A stretch of DNA of 55,671 bases from Succinivibrionaceae bacterium (GTDB taxonomy: Bacteria; Pseudomonadota; Gammaproteobacteria; Enterobacterales; Succinivibrionaceae). Position 1 is the stretch's first letter, and every line of letters begins with the position of its first letter. Below, piece after piece: positions 44,917 to 55,107 of this stretch. The notes beneath the pieces were generated by a model. It was not told the DNA's origin. It made no database searches and saw nothing but the letters and a program-made list of their open reading frames with translations. The stretch lies in contig JAEEOK010000131.1 in NCBI GenBank assembly GCA_016284235.1, positions 1 to 55,671 of the forward strand, in the 5' to 3' direction. The position numbers and the translations under genes were made by a program.

Positions 44917-45804
44917 CTATAAGGATGATTCAAGTTCCTTCTCTGATACAAAACCGTCCGCTGCGCTTGCTTTGCGTATTTTTAATGCTGCAAACATCTG
45001 TGCACAGTCCAAAGCATGAACCGGATCTGATCCTTTAAGATAGTAGTGCAGAAATGCTGAGAACAGGGCATCACCTGCACCTACTGTATTTACTACATTG
45101 TCTATTTTGTATGCCGGACGTTCCACCATGATATTTTCTTTAGGCATGTGCAGCAGGGCGCCTGATGCTCCCATGCCGAGCACAATTATCCTGTTGCGGT
45201 AGCGTTCACCCAGCGCCCTGACAAAATCATGTTTGCTCCAGCTGATCCCTTCGTCACTAAGAAACAAAATGTCTGCTTTTTCCATAAACTCACGGTTATA
45301 TTCGTCATCAATGTTTGAAAGAACATGTACGTCGGTGGCTACAAGCTTGTTTTTAGACTTGGCCATATCAAGGAGGGGGCGGCTGAAATTAATGTTGCAG
45401 GCTACAACGGCGTCAGCATCATCAATTATCTTTTCTGAAAACTCATGTTCCGTTTCCTGTATATCCTTCAGATCACAATATATCTGACGCCTGCCGGAAT
45501 CATCATACAGTATAACCGAAGCCGGTGTTTCCCTGAGCTTTTGAAGAACAAGATCTGCTGAAATGCCTAATTTTTTAATTTCACTGAGAAAAAAATCAGC
45601 AGTGAGATCCTTTCCTATGAGTGAAGCAAGACTAATACTGTCTCCGAGTCCCGTAAGAGCCTTGGCTACATTAAAGGCAACACCTGAAAGTGTGGAGCTG
45701 ACGCCGAAGAATGGATAGTCGACCGGATAATACTGAATCGGAAAACCTCTGGTTTTTGCTGTAGTTTCGAGATTAAGCAGTCCTGAAACAAGAATTTTTG
45801 ACAT
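44917..45804 (-). CDS. PfkB-family carbohydrate kinase
   Basis: This 295-residue ribokinase-type enzyme has a sugar-binding glycine region, STLSGVAFNVAKALTGLG (about 37-54), and the ATP/anion-hole motif NTVGAGDALFSAFLHYYLKG (about 239-258), whose GAGD aspartate is the catalytic base. It phosphorylates a sugar or nucleoside; which one cannot be decided. It is monocistronic. A GGGGG-type ribosome binding site (complement of 45813-45817) precedes the start. Confidence 0.9.
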   Translation of the reverse strand: MSKILVSGLLNLETTAKTRGFPIQYYPVDYPFFGVSSTLSGVAFNVAKALTGLGDSISLASLIGKDLTADFFLSEIKKLGISADLVLQKLRETPASVILYDDSGRRQIYCDLKDIQETEHEFSEKIIDDADAVVACNINFSRPLLDMAKSKNKLVATDVHVLSNIDDEYNREFMEKADILFLSDEGISWSKHDFVRALGERYRNRIIVLGMGASGALLHMPKENIMVERPAYKIDNVVNTVGAGDALFSAFLHYYLKGSDPVHALDCAQMFAALKIRKASAADGFVSEKELESSL

Positions 45805-46048
45805 TGATTTTTTCCCCCTGTTTATACTTTTGAAGATCCGGGAACCGCACCTTTCATTTTTATTTATGCAGAGCTGCTGTTTTGGCGGGTACGGCAGAAG
45901 TCACGATCTGTCTTATTGTAGTATTCCTGCTGAACAGTGAAAAGATGAATCTGAATAGAGACTGCATCTGATTATCTTTTGATTACAGCATTTACTGCAG
46001 ATCACAATGTTTGATCGGGAATTTTGATATCCGATTTCGGGTAGGTTG

Positions 46049-46057
46049 TGATACAAT
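46049..46057 (+). promoter_or_regulatory. Extended -10 promoter of adk
   Basis: TGATACAAT (TG-N-TACAAT) lies 53 bases before the adk start, in the 306-base gap between the divergent PfkB kinase and adk genes. No convincing -35 is present. Nothing else is recognised in 45805-46110. Confidence 0.5.
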
Positions 46058-46101
46058 TCTCGTGATTTTAAAGCAGGTGATCCTGTGTTGTTTTTTGTTA
46101 A

Positions 46102-46755
<654 letters not shown>

Positions 46756-46814
46756 TACTTCCTTCCAGATAGGAAATCAGTATCGATATCTGTTAAAAAA
46801 AGACTGTATTCTCA

Positions 46815-46854
46815 ACCCCGCATGCATGAAGTATGTCTGCGGGGTATTTTTTTT
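46815..46854 (+). terminator. Terminator of adk
   Basis: ACCCCGCA / TGCGGGGT forms an 8-bp stem and is followed by A and eight T. The remaining sequence to 47213 is AT-rich and holds no gene I can support. Confidence 0.85.
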
Positions 46855-47213
46855 GTTAAAGAACTTGTTCACTCCATCAATATCAGCGGCACCGCCGCAT
46901 CTGATGCTTGTTTGCTGTTTAAAATGAAATGGCAAAACAATAAGGTTTACGGTAAAAACAGCCGGTTATGTGCAGGATTAGTCTGTTTTAAGATTTTAAT
47001 CGCAATTTATGCAATCGATTATTTACACTCAATCTACAAAATAAAATCATAAATATATTCTGCAAAGATCTCTGATGTCTGGCTTTGTTCTATGAGATAC
47101 GCATGCAATGCGTAACTAAATTTGAATGAATGCTAATACAAGGCGTTTTGAATTTGTTCAGCATGAAGCGTTTATTTTTTGAGGCGTGTTTTCATTGCTC
47201 AGGGGTAAGTAAA

Positions 47214-49130
47214 ATGAAGGAACCATTGTCTGATTCAAATAATTCCGATAAACTGCGACCTTATCTTTCGCCGCTTGCAGTCTGGGCATTGTCGGTGGGT
47301 TCTGCTATCGGCTGGGGCTCTCTTTTAGTTACCAGCGGATCTTATCTTTCTCAGGCCGGAGTTCTTGGCACCATTATAGGTCTGATGCTCTGATTTATCA
47401 TGATGGTGATGGTTTCAAGTCACTATCATTTCCTGTCAAACCGCTACCCGAGTACAGGCGGATTGTATAACTATGTGAAACATATTTTCGGTTATGACTT
47501 CGCCTTTCTTGTTGCATGGTTCATGTTTCTGATTTATATTTCCATCTTTTGGGCGAACGCCACAAGTATTCCTCTGTTTGCGCGCTATTTTCTTCATGAC
47601 ATATTCAAAAGCTGCCACTTTTTTACCATACTCGGATATGATGTATACCTTGTTGAAGCTCTGATTACGCTGGCAGTGATGTGGCTGGTCGGACTGCTGT
47701 GCATGAGGAGCAAAAAAACAACAGCTCGCATCATGGTGGCAAGGACTTGTTGAGGATGATGTGTCAGCAAACCGTGTTCGCCTGCGCATGGGAGTATACT
47801 CTCATGTTGACAAGTCGTTTCAGATAGAACGCCGCTTTGATTATGCGAAGATTGCAGCGAATACCGTTAAAAGCGGGTACAGGAAAGCAGTTGGTATCTA
47901 TGATACAAAAATGCATGAGGCAGAGCTATACCGGGAAAGATTGCTTGAGGATTTCAAGCCGTCCCTTGAAAACAACCGCTTCAGAGTGTATTTTCAGCCA
48001 AAGTATGATATCCGTCCCGACAAACCTGTGCTGGCAAGTGCAGAAGCATTGGTTCGCTGGGATCATCCTGAACTCGGTATGATCAGTCCGATGATATTTA
48101 TCAAACTCCTTGAGGATAACGGTCTGATACTTGATCTTGATCAGTATGTATGGCGGGAGGCGGCTTCTAAGATACGTGACTGGAAAAAACGCTTCGGTTT
48201 TTCCGTACCTGTGTCTGTAAATGTGTCCCGCATTGATATGCTGACGCCGAATCTGAAAAGTATCTTTAAAGACATTCTTGATGAGTATGATCTTTGTCCT
48301 GATGATCTGATGCTTGAGATTACGGAGTCAGCCTATACCGGTGATTCTGAGCAGGTAATCTCCACGGCAAAGGATCTTCGCGGTATGGGGATGGGATTCC
48401 GTATTGAAATGGACGATTTCGGTACAGGATATTCTTCTCTTGGTATGCTGACGCACCTGCTGATTGATGCGCTGAAGCTGGATATGAGCTTTATCCGCAA
48501 TGCATTTGGGGAAAACAGAGATGTTCGGATGATAGAGCTAATTATGATATAGCGGATTATCTGCATGTACCGGTTGTGGCTGAAGGTATGGAAACGCAGG
48601 AGCAGTATCTGGTTCTCAAGGCGATGGGATGCGAATATGTACAGGGTTATTATTTTTCAAAACCGGTTCCGCCTGAAGAATTTGATCGATTCCTTGATGA
48701 AAGATCGAAAGTCGAATACGAAATAACACCGGTATCCAGAAAAACATATATGAGCATCTCCAAGGCTCTGACCAGTGATTTTGAAAGCATATTCTATGTG
48801 GATGTAGCCACGGACTGCTATCTTGAATTCTATACCGGCAAGGATGGAGATCTTGAAATACGTCCCGGCGGAGTGGATTTCTTTAAGGACGCAAGGGAAA
48901 AACTGCTGGAGGATGTCATCGTAAATGACGTTCAGAAGTTAAGAGATGCAACCAGTAAAGTAAATCTGATACATCTGGCTGAGCATGAAGAATCTATCCG
49001 GCTGTTTTTTACAAAACAGAACGGAGGAGTGCAGGTTGATTATTCTCTCCAGACAATACGAACAAGAGAAAGCGATCGACACCATCTGGTAATTGGTGTG
49101 AAACAGGAGGGCAGGGATCTTGCAGAATGA
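47214..49130 (+). pseudogene. Broken permease-GGDEF-EAL fusion gene
   Basis: The N-terminal block (47214-47750) encodes the first five or so membrane helices of an APC-type amino-acid permease (SVGSAIGWGSLLVTSGSYLS, RYPSTGGLYNYVKHIFGYD). It is interrupted by an in-frame TGA at 47391. After 47750 the frame changes, and the text becomes the end of a GGDEF domain (RVRLRMGVYSHVD) and an EAL domain with EALVRW, ITESAY and DDFGTGYSS. A one-base loss near 48548 shifts the frame before AEGMETQEQY and QGYYFSKPV. A PAS-like tail (about 48760-49100) follows. The centre of the protein (later permease helices and most of GGDEF) is deleted. The original was probably a transporter-like sensor controlling cyclic di-GMP. 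Confidence 0.85.
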
Positions 49131-49297
49131 TATTCACCTGCCTTTATGCAGGTGAATGACAGATGAATGCACCCGGTATGTTGATACCTAGTTCTCTATT
49201 TTTGTGTGTTCATGTTGAACAGTTTCATTAAATACCTTAAATTATATTGTGGTTTGTTTTTTTCGGATGTTTTTAAAAGATTAGGGTAATTCGCTGA

Positions 49298-50590
49298 ATG
49301 AGGATTGGAATTTTTTCTCATATGCTGAAAGCATGTGGGCTGATATTTGTCGGTTTTGGAGCAGTGTCAGCTCAGGAGACTAAGGACAGTATTTCGGAAA
49401 ATATTTCAACACCGGTTGTATACTGCAAATCAAAACCGGATACTTTCAGGTGTCTTCAGGATTATTCTGATTTATGGAGCAATAATCTGCAGAAGAGAAT
49501 GACGGCTCTTAAAACCAACTGTCTTGAAAATGCATTCTGCGGCAAACAGCTGGATGATCTTGACGGTTTTTGGAAGAATTACAATGAACTTCTTGGCAGA
49601 TATCTTTTAAGAGAAGACAATGCGGAAAATAAAATCAGAGCGTTATCTGAATATGTGGTGAATCTTCAGCATCATCTTCTTGCACTTGGATACGGATGTA
49701 CTGAAAGTTCTTCAAACTGTGTGACAGTTGATGGAGAAAAGCAGCTTCAGTACAGTCTTCAGCACCTGGTTTCATATTATACCGGACTCAGTTCGGATGT
49801 ACTTTTTGAGGATTCGTTAAGAGAAGCCACAATTATGGAAATTGACGATATGCTCAATATTCAGTACAAAAAACTGAGGGATCAGTGTCCTGGAGAAGAC
49901 TGCAGGACAAAACTGAAGGAAATGGAGATATCCTGGATCAAATACAAGGAAAAAATGCTTAATTATCTTGAGGATCCTATGGCAAGCGGATCTGACAGTA
50001 ATAATTATTTCGTTTCTGATATGTTCCTGATTCTGACATCTCTTCATCAAACCGAGATTCTTGGTTTTTCCTGCCCTGACGGAGAACTTAAGTGTATAGT
50101 TGATGAGAACAAGCTCAGAGATTCGGCCAGGGAATATGAAAAGGTTGTGGATGATTTCGAGGAGAATCCTAAAGATGAGCAAATGAAGTCTGAAAATTCA
50201 GAAGCTCCATCTGAAATTGATGTAACTGACTACAGTGATGAAGAAAATCCATCAGAAGTTAAAGAGAGCAGTGAATCAGTTTCAACTGAAGGAAAAACTT
50301 CTGAAAAAGATAAATCCATCAAGGTTGAGGATATAAAGGTTGAAGAGCTGATTGTAAACGGTGAAGAAAAGGAAGTTCAGCAGGCGGAGTCATCCGAGCA
50401 GGGCGGCTCTGCAGTGCACGATGTTTCAAAGGTACCGTCTGAATCATCGAATCTGAATCTGCCTGCATCAGAAGCCATGGTTCCGGCCAGTACTGCTTCA
50501 GATGTCTCCGGTTCAAATGCTGAGCGTACTGATGATATGAAAATTTCGGCTGAAGCGGAAAAGGGCAAATCAGCAGTAGAAGGTAATTGA
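49298..50590 (+). CDS. Exported protein with two LprI/DUF1311-like repeats and an acidic tail
   Basis: This 430-residue protein has a signal peptide (about 1-25, ending VSA). Two related helical units follow: about 45-105 (NLQKRMTALKTNC...CGKQLDDLDGFWKNYNELL) and about 180-230 (LNIQYKKLRDQC...CRTKLKEMEISWIKYKEKML). The pattern of a Tyr/Leu-rich helix, a cysteine pair and a final W-x-x-Y helix resembles the LprI/DUF1311 lysozyme-inhibitor-like family, here in two copies. Residues about 285-430 are disordered, rich in Ser, Glu and Lys. It is periplasmic or surface-exposed. The family link is tentative. Confidence 0.6.
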   Translation: MRIGIFSHMLKACGLIFVGFGAVSAQETKDSISENISTPVVYCKSKPDTFRCLQDYSDLWSNNLQKRMTALKTNCLENAFCGKQLDDLDGFWKNYNELLGRYLLREDNAENKIRALSEYVVNLQHHLLALGYGCTESSSNCVTVDGEKQLQYSLQHLVSYYTGLSSDVLFEDSLREATIMEIDDMLNIQYKKLRDQCPGEDCRTKLKEMEISWIKYKEKMLNYLEDPMASGSDSNNYFVSDMFLILTSLHQTEILGFSCPDGELKCIVDENKLRDSAREYEKVVDDFEENPKDEQMKSENSEAPSEIDVTDYSDEENPSEVKESSESVSTEGKTSEKDKSIKVEDIKVEELIVNGEEKEVQQAESSEQGGSAVHDVSKVPSESSNLNLPASEAMVPASTASDVSGSNAERTDDMKISAEAEKGKSAVEGN

Positions 50591-50638
50591 CTGTAATTTT
50601 TTGTTCCCTGCAAATAACAGTTTGAAATATCCCGGATT

Positions 50639-50825
50639 ATTTATTTCGAATAAGCGGAAATCATCGGCATGGAATTATCATTTGCCAGAGTTCAGAATTA
50701 GCCTGATATCTGTTAATCTGTTGATACTCAAGGCTTTGAATCCGTAAAGTTCATGCTTTACTCCTGAAATGCAATTCATGCTGGTGGAAACACTCCGATC
50801 CTGAAATTCAACGGTATGGCCAGCG
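50639..50825. repeat. Degenerate dispersed repeat, copy 2
   Basis: This is the partner of the repeat at 129-330; its first 65 bases match 129-193 at 51 positions without gaps. On the minus strand it carries an open frame ending NRLTDIRLILNSGK and a stop (from about 50870 to 50654) that has no ribosome binding site. Copy 1 has a similar ending (AAWLILNPCK and a stop). The rest of 50591-50906 is T-rich and otherwise blank. Confidence 0.5.
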
Positions 50826-50906
50826 TCGATCCAGCTGGATTTTCTTTTTTTTGTTTGCTTTCCAGATCATTAATTATCAGATTTGAAATCCAGGGAATGA
50901 CAATAT

Positions 50907-52328
50907 ATGTTTAACTGCAAGTACAAAAATTTGACGTTATCTTTTAATGAGTTTCACAACATTGAAGATAAGGATTTACCGCAGGATGGAGAATTCTGCC
51001 TTCTTGAGCTCAAAGACGGATCCCTTACAGCAGGTGAATGGAATCCTGATGATTCTGATGAGGATGACGGGTGTGTTTCCGGAAATTTTATCCGGGGAAC
51101 TGCTGATACTGTTTCTGTTGATGAAGTTTCAAAGTGGCATTCACTGGAATGTTACGATCTGCAAGACTGTCTTGAAGATGAGGAAACTGATCTCATTAAT
51201 ATCGGAGCAGAAAAAGACGGGGCATACTCTGTAAAAATTACAGGTTTTAAGTCTCTGAATGATAGTCAATGCCCGAAAAATGAACAATACTGTTTTTTGT
51301 TGCTTACCAACGGCGGACTTTCAGGCGGCAGATGGGATGGAGATGTATTTGATCATGCTCCTGCACTGTGCTGTTTTGATCCGGACGAGGTGTGGGCATG
51401 GACAGCTCTGAGTTCTGATCGTTTTTTTGCTCTTGAAGAAAAAAGAGAAAAGGAGATAATTCACGAGACGGAACTGAATATGAATCCGTTGGCAGATAAG
51501 GACAGATTTAAATATGGACTGGATATCAGCGTATATTATGAAAAGGCTCTGGAAAAACTTCTCAAGGAGTATCCGTGGGCAACACTGACGCAGATGAGAA
51601 AAAAACTTGCCTGGGAGATTGTTCCGTGTCATGGGCGGTATGTTTTTGGACAGTGCAGAGGAACCTATAACGGTTCAAAGATAGTAAGTGAGTGGAAAAA
51701 GGACGGTACCGCTGATGAATTTATAGATTTTCTTGTAGAGTATACGAAAGATTCTGTAAAAAACTCAAATATATCAGAAAAATTCAGATATGGCATGAAC
51801 GTAGATATATACATAGAAAAGGCCTACGAAAATGTCAAAAAAGATTATAGGTGGCTTGATAAAAAAATTGCTGACAAATACTGCAGTTACGCAATCAGAC
51901 AGATTAATGAGGAGTGGGAATTTTTAAAAAAATACAATGGAGACAAGGATTATCATATCTGTGATTTTGGTACAGCAGAAGGTTTTATAGAAAGTGTGGA
52001 GTATGATTATCAGTGCGCTGCACTTGAGGCGAATCCGGTAGTCGGTGAATATGCTGTTTCCCATGGTCATGTTGATTTAAGAGGGTGGAATCTTGAAAAA
52101 TATGTTTTCTTGAAACTGCAGACAGGGGATTACAAGGTTTATATTCAGGCAGGAAACAGAGTAACCGGCGGCGGGAGGGATTTCTTTATTCCTCCATACT
52201 GTTTTGAGGCTGATACATATGAGGAGTTTCTGAACCGCTATTTGAAAATCGTTCCAGGTGAGAGTTTCGGATTGTTTAAAACTGATCTTCTTGAGAATGA
52301 AGAACTTAAGAATTTCCTGGGCTATTGA
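50907..52328 (+). CDS. Uncharacterised protein built from two internal duplications
   Basis: This 473-residue soluble protein has no signal peptide. Units A and A' (about 12-50 and 110-150) share a pattern: ED-LPQDGEFCLLELKDGSLTAGEW and NDSQCPKNEQYCFLLLTNGGLSGGRW. Units B and B' (about 200-245 and 295-345) share FKYGLDISVYYEKALEKLLKEYPW and FRYGMNVDIYIEKAYENVKKDYRW. A C-terminal part (about 375-473) is single-copy. The A units look like small beta modules of the kind that read 'text-like' peptides in phage and gut-bacterial proteins. I do not recognise a family and propose no function. It lies between the exported protein gene and the Fic relic. Confidence 0.6.
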   Translation: MFNCKYKNLTLSFNEFHNIEDKDLPQDGEFCLLELKDGSLTAGEWNPDDSDEDDGCVSGNFIRGTADTVSVDEVSKWHSLECYDLQDCLEDEETDLINIGAEKDGAYSVKITGFKSLNDSQCPKNEQYCFLLLTNGGLSGGRWDGDVFDHAPALCCFDPDEVWAWTALSSDRFFALEEKREKEIIHETELNMNPLADKDRFKYGLDISVYYEKALEKLLKEYPWATLTQMRKKLAWEIVPCHGRYVFGQCRGTYNGSKIVSEWKKDGTADEFIDFLVEYTKDSVKNSNISEKFRYGMNVDIYIEKAYENVKKDYRWLDKKIADKYCSYAIRQINEEWEFLKKYNGDKDYHICDFGTAEGFIESVEYDYQCAALEANPVVGEYAVSHGHVDLRGWNLEKYVFLKLQTGDYKVYIQAGNRVTGGGRDFFIPPYCFEADTYEEFLNRYLKIVPGESFGLFKTDLLENEELKNFLGY

Positions 52329-52524
52329 AATCTTTCAAAACAGTGGAAAAGAAGAATTATGCCATAAGCAGGGAGACTGTATTGTGGAGAGGTAAAGGAA
52401 GGTGACAATTTAATTATTCATTGATCAAAGACAAAAGCGGGATTCTGAATTCTTGGAATAATTTCAGCTTGTATATCGTGAGACTGGAAAGCAGGAAATG
52501 CGTCTTAAACAATGACCTCAAGAA

Positions 52525-52988
52525 CTGAAAAAGTTGGCTGAAACAGCGAAAATTCAGAGTACTGAAACGTCAACAAATTCTATAGAAGAACCGCCAGTAG
52601 CCATATCGGACAGCTTGTTAAGGAAAAAACGACACATAAAACCGGTATGAGCAGAAAATGCGGGCTACAGAGATGTTTTGGGAATTATCCATGAGAGTTT
52701 TGATGCTGTTTTTATCACCAGAAACAGCATCCTGCAGCTGCATAAAATCCTGTACAGTCACATGAATAATCCGCCTGCAGGCAGAACAAAAACGGTGCTG
52801 AATTACATCAGTGCGACATATCCTGATGTCCATACCGAAACACTCTTTTCGCCTCTTGCTCCGTATGAGACGCTGGAGGCTTTGGTCATTTTTGTTAAGA
52901 GTATAATAGTGTCATCGGAAATAAGGAACTGGAGCCGTTAACTGCTATTCCGGTTTTATTCCTTCGACTTGAATTAAACTCTGTCTGA
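52525..52988 (+). pseudogene. Fic-family gene remnant
   Basis: Pieces of a Fic (AMP-transferase fold) protein lie in order but in shifting frames: LKKLAETAKIQSTETSTNSIE (52525-52590), QLVKEKTTHKTG (from 52611), ENAGYRDVLGIIHESFDAVFITRNSILQLHKILYSHMNNP..GRTKTVLNYISATYPD (52654-52835) and VIGNKELEPLTAIPVL (from 52911), then a stop at 52986. There are three frame changes. The gene ends before the catalytic HPFxxGNGR motif, so no activity remains. The family match rests on recalled Fic sequences; the order of pieces leaves little doubt. In 52329-52524 nothing is recognised. Confidence 0.85.
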
Positions 52989-53099
52989 TACGATAATGAT
53001 GGATATTTGAGGCTGTATGCAACGGATTGAGATATTTTTTTCTGTGCCCCGTTTTCAGCCTGCTTTCTGATTTTGGCGGCGTCTACGGCTTTATTAATT

Positions 53100-53128
53100 T
53101 GCCGGCAGATGCCGGTCATTTTTTTTTG
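53100..53128 (+). promoter_or_regulatory. Terminator-like hairpin just upstream of metY
   Basis: CCGGC and GCCGG pair around a four-base loop and are followed by TCA and about ten T, ending some 25 bases before the chosen start codon. It could attenuate transcription into the gene or simply end read-through from the left. No known methionine riboswitch or MetJ box was recognised. Confidence 0.4.
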
Positions 53129-53152
53129 ATGTTTTTTTTGCGGATCTTATTC

Positions 53153-54427
53153 ATGAAAGATAAAACAATAGAAATACACGGCGGCTATGAAACAGCTGAA
53201 AAATCTACACATGCTGTTGTTCCTCCTATTTATCAGACTGTAGCGTATGAATTTGATAATGCCCAGTATGCGGCGGATCTTTTTAATCTTGTAAAGCCCG
53301 GTAACATCTATACCAGACTTATGAATCCTACTGCTGATATTCTGGAAAAGAGAATGGCAATGCTTGAGGGCGGAGTAGCAGCTATTGCAACCTCATCAGG
53401 TCAGGCGGCCATACTTTATTCGCTTATTAATCTGGCCAAAGCCGGACAGAATATTGTTTCCGTACCGCAGCTTTACGGCGGCACCTTTACTCTGATTTCA
53501 TGCATGCTTCCTGATATGGGCATTGAGGGCAGGCTTGCTGCCTCAGATTCTCCCGAGGATATAGAAAAGCTTATTGATGAAAATACGCGAGCAGTCTACT
53601 GTGAAACTATTGGAAATCCTGCGGGAAATATCGTTGATATAGAGGCACTGGCTGCTGTTGCTCATAAGCACGGAGTTCCGCTTGTTGTTGATAATACTGT
53701 GGCATCACCTGCAGTATGCAAGCCTATATCCTTTGGAGCTGATATTGTTGTTCATTCACTTACAAAATTCTGCGGCGGTCATGGAAACACCATGGGCGGA
53801 GTAGTTGTTGACAGTGGTAATTTCGACTGGAATGCCTACGGTGACAAATTCAGTCAGCTGACCAGACCGGAAAAATCATATCATGGAGTTGTATATACTG
53901 AATCTTTCGGCAAGGGTGCATATATTGCAAGAATCAGAACTGTTGCCATGCGCAATACCGGTGCCATTCTTCCGCCGCTGAGCTGTTTTCTTATTCTTGT
54001 GGGACTGGAGACTCTGAGTCTGAGAATGAAGCAGCATATTTCAAATACATTTGCAATTGCTGATTTTCTAAGGAACCATCCTAAGGTTGCCTGGGTCAAC
54101 TGTGCAAAATTTGAGGATAACAAATATTACAAACTGGCAAAGAAGTATACCGGCGGATCACAAAGCGGCATGCTGACCTTCGGTCTCAAGGGTGGTATTG
54201 AAGACGGTGTCAAATTCTATGATGCACTTAAGATTTTCAAGCGCGTAACAAATATCGGCGACAGTCGCTCGTGCGCGTGCCATCCTGCAAGCACAACACA
54301 CCGTCAGTTGAATGAGGAGCAGCTGAAGGCTGCAGGCATCGGTCCTGAACTTATACGTCTTACCATCGGCATTGAGGATCCTGATGATTTGATAGCTGAT
54401 CTTGAGCAGGCCCTGGCTGCGATCTGA
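53153..54427 (+). CDS. metY: O-acetylhomoserine sulfhydrylase (Cys/Met metabolism PLP enzyme)
   Basis: From the ATG at 53153 the protein has 424 residues and begins with the family start, KDKTIEIHGGYE..STHAVVPPIYQT. The frame is open upstream to 53027, but those residues are hydrophobic and not family-like. The PLP lysine lies in VVHSLTKFCGGHGNTMGG (about 205-222), and SCACHPASTTH is the typical C-terminal substrate-site motif. It makes homocysteine from O-acetylhomoserine and sulfide, giving a direct sulfhydrylation route to methionine. The ribosome binding site is weak. An IS605-type hairpin follows. Confidence 0.93.
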   Translation: MKDKTIEIHGGYETAEKSTHAVVPPIYQTVAYEFDNAQYAADLFNLVKPGNIYTRLMNPTADILEKRMAMLEGGVAAIATSSGQAAILYSLINLAKAGQNIVSVPQLYGGTFTLISCMLPDMGIEGRLAASDSPEDIEKLIDENTRAVYCETIGNPAGNIVDIEALAAVAHKHGVPLVVDNTVASPAVCKPISFGADIVVHSLTKFCGGHGNTMGGVVVDSGNFDWNAYGDKFSQLTRPEKSYHGVVYTESFGKGAYIARIRTVAMRNTGAILPPLSCFLILVGLETLSLRMKQHISNTFAIADFLRNHPKVAWVNCAKFEDNKYYKLAKKYTGGSQSGMLTFGLKGGIEDGVKFYDALKIFKRVTNIGDSRSCACHPASTTHRQLNEEQLKAAGIGPELIRLTIGIEDPDDLIADLEQALAAI

Positions 54428-54444
54428 TTTTTATTCTGATTTGT

Positions 54445-54478
54445 TGACATCATCCCCTGCCTGAAGGCAGGGGATTTT
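54445..54478 (-). mobile_element. IS200/IS605-type end, third copy, also usable as a terminator of metY
   Basis: On the minus strand AATCCCCTGCCT and its complement AGGCAGGGGAT form an 11-bp hairpin followed by GATGTCAA, the same terminal design as at 21386-21416 and 21801-21833. The rest of the 240-base unit is not present. On the plus strand the same hairpin is followed by TTTT and probably ends metY transcription. Confidence 0.55.
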
Positions 54479-54480
54479 AA

Positions 54481-54651
54481 TTAAACTGTTGTTGTAGACT
54501 TTTCTCTAGGTTCATTGAAAATTGGCAGCAGTTCAAGACTCATATTCTGAAGCGTAAAGGACAGGTTTTCGGCTCTGCCGGATAAAATTTTTGGCTCTAT
54601 TCTAGAAAAGTGCATAAATGTCATAATCATTAAATGTATATAAACTATCAT
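54481..54651 (-). CDS. Small open frame next to the IS605-type end
   Basis: A 56-codon frame (several ATG starts; the last leaves 44 residues from 54615) ends 2 bases before the IS605-type hairpin. The predicted peptide contains SRIEPKILSGRAENLSF and ends EPREKSTTTV. No ribosome binding site is convincing and no family is recognised. It may be a relic of the element's gene or chance. Nothing else is seen in 54428-54726. Confidence 0.2.
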   Translation of the reverse strand: MIVYIHLMIMTFMHFSRIEPKILSGRAENLSFTLQNMSLELLPIFNEPREKSTTTV

Positions 54652-54726
54652 ATATACATATAATCAGCAATATTTATGATATATGACTATTGATGATTTT
54701 GTTTAGAAATCAGCCAATATTTACAA

Positions 54727-55107
54727 TTATCGGCTTATAAGGGACGGTGTATTATGATTTCTTCGTGACACGGCATATGATATAAAAAACGCAAGCAGTC
54801 CAATAACATTCACAATGATAAACGGCACGGACAAATCCAAAGGCACGCCGCTATGAGGATCATGAGGAGCTCCGCTCAGCATCTTCAAGGCCAGTGCACG
54901 CAGCGGAATCGACAGGAGCAGAAATAAAAAAAAGGAACAGACGGCGTTCAATAATAAATACGGAATAAAAAAACGGCCGGGCTTTCTTCCGGCACGGTAA
55001 GCCAAAAGAGCAGATACCCAAATATTAATACTTCCGTATATGATACTGAAGATCAGACTTGCCACATGCATAATAGCACCTGAAATCAATATGAACATGC
55101 CTACCAT
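54727..55107 (-). CDS. Small integral membrane protein
   Basis: This 126-residue protein has about four hydrophobic segments (about 3-23, 27-36, 46-67 and 90-112). Between them lie a short basic loop (RAGRKPGRF) and a polar loop (GAPHDPHSGVP). It ends in a basic tail, SRRNHNTPSLISR. A GGGGAA ribosome binding site (complement of 55112-55117) precedes the start. No family is recognised. It stands alone amid transposon relics. Confidence 0.5.
   Translation of the reverse strand: MVGMFILISGAIMHVASLIFSIIYGSINIWVSALLAYRAGRKPGRFFIPYLLLNAVCSFFLFLLLSIPLRALALKMLSGAPHDPHSGVPLDLSVPFIIVNVIGLLAFFISYAVSRRNHNTPSLISR

Noticed and set aside
47391-47393. In-frame TGA in the permease block as selenocysteine or recoded stop
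   Set aside because: The same locus also has an internal deletion and a one-base frameshift, and TGA is used as a normal stop elsewhere in the window. A simple nonsense mutation is sufficient.
52990-53152. SAM riboswitch or MetJ operator before metY
   Set aside because: No riboswitch core or tandem AGACGTCT boxes were recognised; only a short GC hairpin with a T run is visible.
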